Positions 50,127 through 59,616 of a stretch of DNA of 64,000 bases are shown piece by piece. Below the pieces are notes generated by a model. That model was not told the origin of the DNA. It ran no database searches and saw nothing but the letters and a program-made list of their open reading frames with translations. The DNA lies in contig NW_026570222.1 in the NCBI RefSeq assembly GCF_019649055.1, positions 868,001 to 932,000 of the forward strand, in the 5' to 3' direction. Every line of letters starts with the position of its first letter. Positions within the stretch are counted from its first letter, which is position 1. The DNA is from Paramacrobiotus metropolitanus. Taxonomy: Eukaryota > Tardigrada > Eutardigrada > Parachela > Macrobiotidae. The translations under genes and the position numbers were made by a program.

Positions 50127-51635
50127 GATAACTGTCGAAAACGTTGTCCGTTTACCAAGTCGAACGGATGCCTGCCATCTTCTAGTTTTACCTAACTTAT
50201 CACTTACCGTTAGGCTTCCAGTCCGCGACCACCAAGCACGGCTCACAATCCCACCATCAAAATCTCAGTGACAACCGCTGATATCTCAAGCAAAAAGGAC
50301 TCAGTATAAACAATTTACAGACGGGGAATAACGCTTTCTTTCCTGTTAAGTTCTGACTGAGAAGTCAGAAGTGATATTACAGAATCCCCTTCCCAGATCA
50401 ATAATCAAACTCACTAAATCGTAACAAAAGTTGATCCCAAGCGTCCGTCAACGTGCTTTCCTCTTCGGTAGTAAGTTAGTAACAGGACTGATTCAAATCT
50501 GCTTTTACTCAACCTCGAAGAAACCTGTTGGCAGTGCAATCTATGCAATCACATCCCAAAAACGCAGACAGTCGACAACGAAAAAATAAAAAAAGCAACA
50601 CAAAATGCGAATCCTGATAATTATCATCCTACGCCGCTGCAAGTAAGTACTTACTACTTACGTATAGGACTGATATCACTGTGAATGACTGCCACTGGTG
50701 CATCTTAAAGCACGGTGCTTTAATAGAGGACCGCGAGGCGAACACTGTGCGCGTAGCGCCCCCACGGAGCAGCTCTCTAGTTCTTATGTTTGTCTTTATC
50801 ATAAACATAGTCATAAATCACCGTAATACCAGCTCTCAGAGGTGGTGAAAATAATTATAAACCACCACAATATTCGAATTTTAAAAATGTTGTTCGTATT
50901 TATTGCGTTCTTTTCAACCCGAAAATTTTACGATTTTACGAAATTCCGACCGAGGTACGATAAGTCACGAAAACTCAAATCGACAACACTACGTATCAAA
51001 TGAAAAATATGTCGTATTTTCTTTTTTAAAAAACGAAGGAAATACGGACTCACGAAAAAAAAAACGAAGGAAATACGGAAATACTTACACTCACTAAGTT
51101 ACTGTTAGTTCCTTTTTTGTCTTCACAGTGGTTAAAAGCTAAAAACACAAGTTTTATTACGCCTTCAAAATCTACAAACATTACTTACTCTATTATTCCA
51201 ATTTTCAAGTGCATAATGAAATTTTTCAAAGCACCTTTGGAAATTACCATGGGAGTTGGCCGTTGGGACATTACACGAGTACAGACTAACAGACTCCGTC
51301 CTTACGTATTTAGGAAGGGGGTGCACTCGAGCCTTGCGCCAGTTAGAAAATGATCTCAAACCTAACGTAAGGAAAACGAATGGCAAAAAGCCACTTCTCT
51401 ACGCTTTTCCGAGAAAATTAAACAGCATGCCATGCCCCGTGAGCATTATTTGAATAAAAGAAGCAGTTCTTTAAAAAATTAAAACGTTCGAAAACAATAT
51501 ATTTCTGGTAGGTTAAAAGATCTTTATTTTGTTTTCGTCCGTTCTTCAATCGCAAAACCGTGAGTTCACTTTTGGGCACCTTCCCGACATCAATCGTTAT
51601 TTTACGCATCACAAGGAAAAAAAATCTCCAAAAAT
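50127..51635. promoter_or_regulatory. Upstream region of SNRNP70
   Basis: 1.5-kb spacer upstream of SNRNP70 and downstream of RPL38, both on the minus strand. It must hold the SNRNP70 promoter. No gene supported. A short perfect inverted repeat (ttaaagcac/gtgctttaa) lies near 50705-50724, and a duplicated acgaaggaaatacgga occurs near 51034-51079. Confidence 0.35.
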
Positions 51636-52267
51636 TTATTTCTTCGATTTTGTCGGTTCCTTAACTCCAACGTCTTTAACTTGAACACCTGCAAAAACCA
51701 TTCTTTCAGTTTTAGAGCTTAAATTCTGACGCTAATTTATAGTAGTGATTCATATAATAGTGTAACTGTAATTTATACTAGTGAATTTGTGAATGAACAA
51801 TCATACCTGGGGGAAGGGATCCTCTCAGTTTTTCGGCTTTTTCTTTATCCTCCAGCACCAAAGTATACAAAAATCGACTGCATCGTATCTTGAATTTGAC
51901 GTTGCTCTTGTTTTTTTTTATCTTGACCACTGCAACGGATGCAATTGAAGGTTCAAGGATGTAAAATAGTCCCTTAACTGAGTTAACTGGTATTTGACAA
52001 AGGAAGCCGCAATTAACAACAGCGTGATTTTCTCACCTTTGGCATCGGAGCGGCGTGCAAGAAGGAGAAACTCCTTGATATCCTTGACTTGTTTTGGCTG
52101 TAACAAATTACATCCCATTTAAATAAATCCACAATTTTATAAAGCAAATGGAGAACCTGCCGCGAACCATCAGACGTTCACAGTTTCTACTCTCACATCA
52201 GTATCGTATTTTGCCATTGTAAAGTAGACCACGATGCGTATGTCGGTTAAATTACAGACCGTACCAT
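51636..52267 (-). CDS. RPL38: Ribosomal protein L38 (eL38)
   Basis: eL38 is a small protein of the large cytosolic ribosomal subunit. Exons 52267-52265 (the ATG alone), 52097-52037, 51929-51807 and 51688-51636 join in frame to 79 residues. The protein reads [20 protein letters not shown], then [20 protein letters not shown], then [20 protein letters not shown], an almost exact family match. The C-terminal tail [16 protein letters not shown] is about nine residues longer than in vertebrate RPL38. The first intron directly follows the start codon; its donor is ATG/GTACGG. An alternative first exon beginning at ATGGCAAAATAC (start at about 52217) with a GTGAGA donor also keeps frame, but would add six residues not found in the family, so I prefer the ATG-only exon. 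Confidence 0.93.
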
Positions 52268-53057
52268 TTTGGATCCCCTGAGATCCAAGCAGCGGATGTT
52301 ACAACTAACAAATCAGAAGTATAAAAGAACAAACAGGATCGATCAAACCCAAAACGAACTCAATTCTAAAACAAATTATTTGAACCGGCTCTTGCATCGT
52401 AGTCAACCATCGTGGACCCTGATACAGGGAAGTCATGAAATAACAGTGTACGAATGAATGTCAATCCACATATGAAAGACCGTGCTTCGTTTTATGGTTG
52501 CACATAATGATTCGCTGTTTGCTGTTTAATATTACCGCATACGACCGTAGAACGTACAAAGTACAAACTGTACGACATGTACTTCGGCATGCGTGCAGGT
52601 CTGGATGAAAATGTTGTGTTAAATTCACAGGGTATCAAAAATCTGAAACGTTCAAGAATACGACATACTACGTTCTAATATTACCATCTATTGTTTTTTC
52701 AAAGATAGGTTGGCATTTTCAGCTTCCTTCTTTGGGGAATATATGCGGTGGTCAGTAGTTTTGTCCATTTTTAAAAACCAAACATGATTTGAATTTTGAC
52801 TGCATCTTGCTGTGGTGTCTCCTACGGTATTAGGATCTGCATCCGAAGTTTGGCTGCCAGTGACGTGGAGTTTGTCATTTGTCATTTTGCGCGTTGCTTT
52901 TCCGGAAATCAGAACTGACCGTCCGGTGCGTTTGCGAAATTATTCTACCATCTTGCCATTTCTTCTCTGCCTGGAGTTCGGATATCCAGTACTTTCTAGC
53001 AGGAAATTTTAGGAAATATAAGTGGTTCCATGACTTCCGTCTGAATCTGCTGGCAGG
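52268..53057. promoter_or_regulatory. Divergent promoter region RPL38 / GOLT1
   Basis: Head-to-head spacer of about 0.8 kb between a ribosomal protein gene and a Golgi transport gene. The ORFs inside (for example 52812-53012) are short, lack family similarity and look incidental. Confidence 0.35.
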
Positions 53058-53833
53058 ATGATTCAAGTGACTGATTTCCAAAGTAAGCATTATGTATCAT
53101 AAATAATGTATTACATTTATGTGCGATAATGTTGTGTTACAGTTAATTTAGATTTATTTGTTGGTTTTGTTTTTTATGCAGAAATCGGGATCGGCCTCGC
53201 AGGATTTGGTGTTACGTTCATTTTCTTGGGAATATTATTGTTTTTCGACAAAGGTCTACTAGCAATCGGAAATGTAAGCGGCAAATTTTTATCGGCCGGC
53301 TCTTTTTAACGTGTACCGTGTACTGCAGGTTTATGATACTGTAGTTTTAAACTTGTTTTTTGTAGATATTGTTCGTTGTTGGATTGACGTTTGTGATTGG
53401 AATAGAACGAACTGTGCGGTTCTTTTTCCAGTTTCAAAAAATAAAAGGAACTGTAGCATTTCTTGGTGGAATAGCGGTAGTGCTTTTCGGGTATCCGAAA
53501 ATTGGGATGGTGATCGAGTCGTACGGATTCGTATCTTTATTCAGGTACAAGAAAGAGACGATCCCATTTTTTGTTTCTAACAACGACAAAATTTTTTAAT
53601 TCCTAAACTTTTAGTGGATTTTTCCCTGTTGCGCTCAGTTTTATACGGCGACTTCCGGTCATTGGAACTTTCCTTAATATGCCTGGCATAAGTAGGGTAA
53701 GTTTGCAGTTAATCCAAAACGATACTTGAAGTATTAAGAATTCAGCATCGCTGGAAATTCAGCGAAGAATCTAATGCAGATGTCTTTCCAGATAGTGTCG
53801 AAATACGCCGACGATTCCAGGACAGCTGTGTAA
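53058..53833 (+). CDS. GOLT1: Vesicle transport protein GOT1 (GOLT1)
   Basis: Got1 proteins are small four-span membrane proteins of ER-Golgi vesicles. Five exons (53058-53082, 53182-53273, 53366-53544, 53615-53696, 53792-53833) join in frame to 139 residues, against 138 in human GOLT1B. The order is [19 protein letters not shown], then [20 protein letters not shown] (TM1), [20 protein letters not shown] (TM2), [17 protein letters not shown] (TM3), [13 protein letters not shown], then [19 protein letters not shown] and the tail LNMPGISR. Every family block is present and evenly conserved. AATAAA lies at 54169. The A/B paralogue cannot be decided. Confidence 0.95.
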
Positions 53834-54595
53834 ATAACCAATTCGAGCTTTTGCCAGTATAACTTAATTATTTGCGTTTGTTTTTGTTTTTTGGAATCGG
53901 ATTACATTGTGAGTTTTTCAGCGTTTTGTAAATTTATGGAGATCTCAAGAATCTGTCTGAGTCTTACCGTCCACCTCGCCCGTATTGCCTTTTTAGGCAT
54001 ACGATTAAGGAGACGAGGACGTGCGATTTGTGGGCAGCATGTTACCGTTTGCCTTCTGGAACTGTTTTGCTGAGATTTCCTGATTTTTTCTCATTTGTTT
54101 TCGTAAAGCGTTATAACTACTGAAAAACGAAATGCGGAGAGATACTTTATATCAGATTGGATTATTGGAATAAACAAGATAATCATGTTATTTTCGCTTA
54201 TGGTTTTCTTGTACAATACGAGAAAGTAATACAGTAACAAAGTGGTAACAATCTGAACAAATGTTCAAGTATAAAATTTCGAATGAAGTTTAATTCAGGA
54301 CGTTGAGATCACATTTACTGGGCCGCCACCGCGTTTTTGCCGCGGCTGGCAGGCTGATGTGCATTTTTTTCAAACTTGACCACAAGTTTTAAAGGATATG
54401 CTGTATTTTTGGCCACGTTACTTTCTCGAAAGAAGTGCAATCAGTGCATCAATTTTTTATGCCAGAAAAATTGATTTTTGTGCGACCACTGACCAGTAAA
54501 GTGTCGTACTCGTATGATAAGTTATCTTTACAATAATTATTATTAGTCAATAAACTCAGCACCGCAACTTCCGGTCGACTACGGTGTAGAAGCTG
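53834..54595. other. Spacer between GOLT1 and the foldback element
   Basis: Holds the GOLT1 3' end (AATAAA at 54169-54174) and a possible minus-strand exon at 54315-54430, listed separately. Confidence 0.4.
54315..54430 (-). pseudogene. Possible orphan terminal exon beside the mobile element
   Basis: On the minus strand an open stretch ends with a stop at 54315 and reads NTAYPLKLVVKFEKNAHQPA and then SRGKNAVAAQ. Its composition is protein-like and an upstream in-frame stop limits it to one exon with a possible acceptor near 54430. Any upstream exon would fall in or beyond the foldback element, so this may be the tail of a gene cut off by that element. The family is not recognised and it could be chance. 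Confidence 0.18.
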
Positions 54596-54611
54596 TCCAG
54601 GGACGCGTCAG

Positions 54612-54754
54612 GGACGCGTTCCTAACGCGAAAAGAGCTCCTCGTAGACCTAACGCTATAACGAACCCCACCCACAACCAATGAGCAGGGCTTTACCCATC
54701 GAATCCTAATTGCGTATAAGACTTACACAATTTCGTCCGTTTCGATTGCAACCA
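54612..54754 (+). repeat. Left outer terminal inverted repeat
   Basis: About 143 bases, matching the reverse complement of 59283-59424 at roughly nine positions in ten. Shared blocks include cctcgtagacctaacg and ccaatgagcagggcttta. The adjacent outer sequence (54590-54611) also shows weak similarity to the sequence beyond the right end, so the true tip may be a little further out. Confidence 0.88.
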
Positions 54755-55059
54755 TATATTATACAAGAAACAGCCTCGGCTTCGCCTCCGCGTTTCTTGC
54801 GGTACCCAGTCTATGGCCGGTTTAGTCAAATGATTTCGATCACCTATTTAGTTAACATCTTATAATTCTCATTCCTTCAGCGAAACTAAGCTAAAATGCA
54901 GATAGGATAAAAAGTGAATTTATGGCTTTTGTGCACTTATGGTTAGACGCATTCACTTTCACACAGAAGGAATTTTGTAAACTTCTCCCTCCAGACCTTA
55001 AGTCTACCAGGTACTAAATTTGAAATTTCCACCGAAAGAATGCTTGCAATAGATTCTGG

Positions 55060-55535
55060 TGGTAGCTCGGTCACTCATTTTCTTAGCGGGCTTCTGGACA
55101 GCAATGGAAGTTCGGTCACTTGCTCACCCTGCGGGGATCCATGCTCTGTACAGCAGCGGTAGTTCACTCGTTTACTTAGCGGACTGGGTGCTCTGGACAG
55201 CAGAGGTATTTGGGTCACTCGTTCACTTAGCAGGCTGTGTTCTGGACAGTAGTGGTACTTCGGCCACTCGTTCACCTAGCGGGCTGGGTGCTCTAGACAG
55301 TTGTGGTACTGCGGTCACCCGTTCACCTAGCGGGCTGTGTGTTCTGGACAGTAGTGGTACTTCGGTCACTCGTTCACCTAGCGGGCTGTGTGCTCTGGAC
55401 AGTAGTGGTACTTCGGTCACTCGTTCACCTAGCGGGCTGTGTGCTCTGGACAACAGCGGTAGTTCGGTCACTCGTTCACCTAGCGGGCTGTGCGCTCTAG
55501 ACAGTAGTGGTAGTTCGGTCACAGCGGGGGCTCTG
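55060..55535. repeat. 51-bp tandem repeat (minisatellite), about 9 copies
   Basis: The unit is 51 bases, so it keeps the reading frame and encodes a 17-residue repeat (TSVTRSPSGLCALDSSG on the plus strand). The last five or six units are nearly identical; the first units are diverged and contain deletions. The array is open on the plus strand (from about 55059 to the stop at 55538) and also in minus-strand frames, where the unit reads LGERVTEVPLLSRAHSP. No ATG opens it cleanly and no flanking exon was found. It lies in the DNA that splits the left arm of the foldback element. Conserved openness follows simply from a unit divisible by three without stops. Confidence 0.9.
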
Positions 55536-55557
55536 TGAAACTAAGACCGTCTGGCCG

Positions 55558-55642
55558 GGATTTGGAATATGAGCACTCAGATTACGGAAATGGTTTTTGC
55601 TGTTGGAATATGAGCACTCAGATTACGGAAATGGTTTTTGCT
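55558..55642. repeat. Tandem duplication of a 42-43 base unit
   Basis: Two head-to-tail, nearly identical copies of a unit containing ggaatatgagcactcag and ttacggaaatggtttttg directly follow the minisatellite. Confidence 0.85.
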
Positions 55643-55718
55643 GATTCTATACGGGAAAGCTGGGTTCGTGTATCCCATTTTATTTTTTGTGGTAAAGATC
55701 TAGAATGTAGACTACCGT

Positions 55719-55743
55719 ATTATTCCGTATTATACGGAATAAT
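55719..55743. repeat. Perfect short palindrome
   Basis: Twelve-base arms (attattccgtat and its complement) around one base. This could be a cruciform or an insertion scar; nothing functional can be claimed. Confidence 0.7.
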
Positions 55744-56130
55744 TTAAGGACTGTATATGCTGATAATTAATCCCTGTCCTTAGTTTTGCTCGGACTGCAG
55801 TGAAAGGTTAGCCCGTTTAAACGATTACTATGGTCAGTTTGGTTTGCAGCTGCCTTCAAATGGCTTTAAACGAGAGTTCTTATTCTTAAGGGAAGTGGGC
55901 CGGTACATGGTACCAAATTCGTGTACATACACGAAACCTTACACTTTCGCGCACTCCCAAACACATTATTGACTCGGTTTATGACTTTCTGTAGCCCGAA
56001 GATTTGTATACACTGGCGTGAAAACCGTTTGTGCGCGCAACATCCGGTTCGGGAGTTATGGCTTTTAGAAAATTCCAGAAAGTTTAAATGCATTCAGGTG
56101 TACCAAAAGTCTCATTATGGACCGATCTCT

Positions 56131-56311
56131 CAAATTTTAAAATGAATTTTAAACTTTTTGAAACTCATTTTTTAAAATTTGAAAAAATTGCTAGAACAAT
56201 GGATCGGATCATCGGTGTAAAAACGTTCTTCGTGGTTATGTGCATTTACGTTCAAAATTTGAGGGAGATCGGTCGATAATGAGTCTTTTGGTACACCTGA
56301 ATGCATTTAAA
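56131..56311 (+). repeat. Direct repeat copy 1 inside the MITE-like element
   Basis: About 181 bases, repeated at 56385-56563 with a few substitutions. Shared strings include gaacaatggatcggatcatc and atttgagggagatcggtcg. Confidence 0.9.
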
Positions 56312-56384
56312 TTTAATTTTGCACGTAAATGCGCATGTCCAGGAAGTTTGTTTTTACATCGATCCAGGCTTCCATGATTTTTTT

Positions 56385-56563
56385 CAAATTTTAAAATGAA
56401 TTTTAAACTTTTTGAAACTCATTTTAAAATTTGAAAAAATTGCTAGAACAATGGATCGGATCATCGGTGTAAAATCGTTCTTCGCGGTTATGTGCATTTA
56501 CGTGCAAAATTTGAGGGAGATCGGTCGATAATGAGACTTTTGGTACACCTGAATGCATTTAAA
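56385..56563 (+). repeat. Direct repeat copy 2 inside the MITE-like element
   Basis: Second copy of the 56131-56311 unit, separated from it by about 73 bases. Its end runs into the right terminal inverted repeat. Confidence 0.9.
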
Positions 56564-57032
56564 CTTTTTGGAATTTTCTTACAGCCATAACTCCCGAACC
56601 GGATGTTGGTACCATGTACCGGCCCACTTCCCTTAAGTCATGTTTTTGAGCGCTTTAAATTGTTAACGATTTATTGAAACAGAGTCATTCACTAGCAGCA
56701 TCGTTTGTGTTACTGCTATTTGGCTTTTCTAGTTTTGTAGGAGAATAACCTTTATAATTTGTTGATCTAAAAAGGGTATCAGTTTAAATTTACTGGTTTC
56801 GTGCTCCATGCAACAGGACTTTGAAATTGTTTTCAAGGTCACCTTGAGCTTTCAGCTCTACCGGCACCGGTGTCTCTGCACGGAAGCCGGAGCGGATAAT
56901 TACCAAAACAAATGCATGTGACACAGTTTCCAGACATGCTGAATCGAATGGCGTTAGCAGTTTTTCGATTAATTTTTTGGTTTGTTCTGACCAGATCGTA
57001 CGGGGTTTTCCGTTGTAATATAGATCTTTACC

Positions 57033-57860
57033 TTGATTATTGCTGCTATTAGCCACTGTAACTGTACATGCATGTGATATTGGATTTTTTGAATCAAAAT
57101 GTCGTTTTTTCTTTCATGAAACAATTTTGATATGTTGTATTTGCTGATCACTTTTCCGCTGAATTTCACTCACTTATCACCTTTTCGATTTAGAAATTAA
57201 AGACACGTTGCCGAAAGTCATGTTGGCAGTTGGTACAGTCCACCGAACGTTTCTTACCGTGCGTTTTTTTAAGCGATATAAAAATCAGAGTTCATACAAG
57301 TCATACTGCATCGATTTTTAAAATTTATTATTGCTGTATAACAAAAAAATCTCCAGTGTAAAAATAAAATTGTTTCCAAAAAAGTGGCAAAATACCAAAA
57401 CTTTTTAGCTCTTTTCTTACAACGGCGCCCCTTTTGTTGTGCGACCGGCTGCATTACGCGATGTACTGTAGGATGTACATAAGGTTGTACTACAGTATGC
57501 ACTTCAAGTTGTGCTACAGGATGAACATTAGGTTGTACTACAGGCTGCACTTCAGATTGCGCTTCACGTTGTATTCAATATATTTTAAAGGCAATCAATA
57601 TTATAAGCATTAAAGATTAATACAAAACATCTCTTGCGCTTAATTTACTTTTTAACGTTAACTGCACATTAAGCAGCTTCCGCTGAAAAATGTAATAAAT
57701 TCTTTTTAAACTTTGATTTGGACAAATTTTTTACCATAATGAATTGGATACGTAGGATTATCATTTTGTTTTATCAAACTGTAGAGGAACCCTTTAAAAA
57801 TTTACATCCTAAAAATAATGTTAATTTCATAAGGGTTTACAATAAATTGCACAATATGTG
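57033..57860 (+). repeat. Left inner arm of the foldback palindrome
   Basis: Matches the reverse complement of about 58465-59277. Strong blocks include gtaactgtacatgcatgtg, the stretch ending tttcttaccgtgcg, and ctttttaacgttaac. Similarity falls towards the centre, with small indels. An array of 24-base repeats lies inside at about 57455-57570. Confidence 0.82.
57455..57570 (-). repeat. 24-bp tandem repeats, left arm copy
   Basis: Read on the minus strand, the units encode eight-residue steps such as VQPNVHPV and VQPYVHPT. The unit is roughly gtacaacctgaagtgcat plus six variable bases. The mirror-image array is at about 58775-58890. Confidence 0.8.
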
Positions 57861-58076
57861 GTAATGGCGAGTAAAAACGTATAATTGTGGTAAGCTAATT
57901 TGGACTTGCCAAATCCTAAGTTGGGTGCCAAAATATTGGATCAGCAAAACAGAATTGATGTATAACCCAGCTATTGAATTTTTTTTTTGAAGATGATTTT
58001 CAAAAAATTGGAAAATGACAAAATGATGAGCCTTCTCGTACAGCACCGCCCGTCAGGTTTCATTACAATAACCGGA

Positions 58077-58180
58077 ATGTTGTACAACAGGTTCCACTAC
58101 ACATTGTACTATAAGATATACATCAGGGCGTACTACAGGATGTACTTCAGGTTGTACTACAAGGTATACTGCAGGGATTA
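58077..58180 (-). repeat. 24-bp tandem repeats, central spacer copy
   Basis: Third array of the same 24-base family, lying in the spacer between the arms in the same orientation as the left array (minus-strand reading VVQPEVHPVV). More diverged than the arm copies. Confidence 0.7.
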
Positions 58181-58464
58181 TATAATTTATTAAACATTAA
58201 AAAGCTACTAAGCGTAAAAGGTACTATAAAAATGCTACAATACTGCGTTTTGTTGATGGTATTAATATTGTAAATTTTCATAATATATGTAATTTATTAG
58301 GTTTCCTGTGCATAAATCCAAACCCTGCAGAAAAGTAAGTAGATATTTTAATTTCTGGGTGTGACGCTGTTCTAATGACTCAATTACTTGGTTTTCAGTT
58401 AAAGTAAACTATATTTTTTGCCTGATGAAATTAACTTTCCATAAACACGGTTTAACTCACCCGT

Positions 58465-59424
58465 ACTCGTATTGTATTTTATTGAAGGCCCTTATAAAAA
58501 TAACGTCATTTCTAGGATGCAATTATTAAAGGGCCTCCCTGTAAACTTGATAAATCAAAATGATAAGTCTACGCATCCAATTCCTAATAGTAAAAAATTT
58601 GTCCAAATCAAATTTAAAAAATATTTCGTTTTCCAACGGAAGCTAGTAGCTACTTAATCTTTTGTTAACGTTAAAAAGCCAATAAATCGCAAAAGGTTTT
58701 CCATAACAATTTTTCTGATGTTTATAATAATTATGGTCTTTTAAAATATATTAAAACAACTCAAAGCGCAATCTGATTTGCAGCCTGTGTTACAACCTAA
58801 GGTTCATCATGTAGTACAACCTGAAGTGCATACTGTAGTACAACCTTATGTACATCCTACAGTACATCGCGCAGTGCAGTTGGTAGTACAACAAACATAC
58901 GCCGCCATAAAAAAACAGCTAAACAGTCTCGGTATTTTGCAACTATTTTTTGGAAACCATTTTATTTTGTAGTGGTGATTTTATTGTACAGCAATAACAA
59001 ATTTTAAAAAATTGATGCAGTACGACTTGTATGAATTCTGTTACTAGTATTTATATCGCTTATAAAGAAAGCGCACGGTAAGAAACGTTCTGTGCCAGCA
59101 TGACTTTCTTGTTTCTAAATTGAAAAGGTGATTAATGAAATTCAGCGGAAAGTGATCAGCAAAAACAAATTATCAAAATCTGTTTTATGAAAGAAGAAAC
59201 GAATTCTGACATCGTTATTCAAAAAATCCAATATCACATGCATGTACAGTTACAGTGGTTAATAGCAGCAATAATATAATAATGGTTGCAATCGAAACTA
59301 AGGAAATTGTGTAAGTCTTATACGCAATTAGGGTTCGATGGATAAAGCCCTGCTCATTGGCTGTGGGTGGGAGTTCGTTATAGCGTTAGGTCTACGAGGA
59401 GCTGTTTTCGCGTTAGGAACGCGT
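58465..59424 (-). repeat. Right arm of the foldback palindrome (continuous)
   Basis: An uninterrupted arm of about 960 bases whose inner part pairs with 57033-57860 and whose outer 142 bases pair with 54612-54754. Because both left segments are adjacent here, this arm shows the ancestral arrangement and indicates that 54755-57032 was inserted into the left arm (or lost from the right). Confidence 0.82.
58775..58890 (+). repeat. 24-bp tandem repeats, right arm copy
   Basis: Plus-strand mirror of the array at 57455-57570. The units read VQPEVHTV and VQPYVHPT. Confidence 0.8.
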
Positions 59425-59430
59425 CTGTCA

Positions 59431-59616
59431 CGGGCCACAGACTGAGCTGTCCTTCGCACAGGAGGCGCTCACATGCACTGTCGTTCTGGCCTTTTTGTCG
59501 TTGTGTGGGTCCGCGGTCCAGAACTGCATTATTGTGTTTAAGCACAGTATAATTCCGACGAATAATGAAAAATTAGATTAAATTAGAATACATGCTTTGT
59601 TGATTGTTTGTGCATT
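59431..59616. promoter_or_regulatory. Short upstream region of ORC4
   Basis: Only about 190 bases separate the end of the foldback element from the ORC4 start codon, so the ORC4 promoter must lie here and/or inside the element. Confidence 0.4.

Larger units (their letters stand above)
55886..56636. mobile_element. MITE-like element bounded by TTAA
   Basis: Both ends carry TTAA followed by the same inverted sequence (gggaagtgggccggtacat), and the inverted similarity continues inward through the atccggttcgggagttatgg block and caggtgtaccaaaagtctcat to the middle. The left arm has about 110 extra bases after the first 27. The element is about 750 bases and has no coding capacity. Flanking TTAA on both sides is the target used by piggyBac-type transposons, so a piggyBac-derived MITE is possible, but the tip sequence alone does not prove it. 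It lies within the insertion in the left foldback arm. Confidence 0.65.
54596..59430. mobile_element. Degenerate foldback-type element (large imperfect palindrome)
   Basis: The two ends are inverted copies of each other. 54612-54754 matches the reverse complement of 59283-59424 with only scattered mismatches, including the shared strings tcctaacgcgaaaa and taattgcgtataagac. Further in, 57033-57860 matches the reverse complement of about 58465-59277 with more divergence. The right arm is continuous (about 58465-59424), while the left arm is split by about 2.3 kb of other DNA (54755-57032). A spacer of about 0.6 kb (57860-58465) separates the arms. No transposase, integrase or other recognisable enzyme is encoded. 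Long inverted arms around a short centre are typical of foldback (FB-like) DNA elements or decayed Mutator-like elements; the superfamily cannot be named. No clear target-site duplication was found. The right end is about 190 bases before ORC4. Confidence 0.75.

Noticed and set aside
54771-54805. Hairpin with aagaaac/gtttctt arms as a Helitron 3' end
   Set aside because: No CTRR terminus after it and it lies just inside an inverted terminal repeat, which Helitrons lack.
55060-55535. CRISPR-like regular repeat array
   Set aside because: Units are directly adjacent without unique spacers, and the genome is eukaryotic; it is a minisatellite.
56790-57056. 88-codon minus-strand frame crossing the border of the left inner arm as a transposase fragment
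   Set aside because: No ATG start and no recognisable transposase, DDE or DNA-binding motif. It is only an open frame in repeat DNA.
58778-58972. VQP/VHP repeat ORF as a structural protein gene
   Set aside because: It consists of the 24-bp tandem repeat, is mirrored in the other arm, and lacks promoter or splice context.
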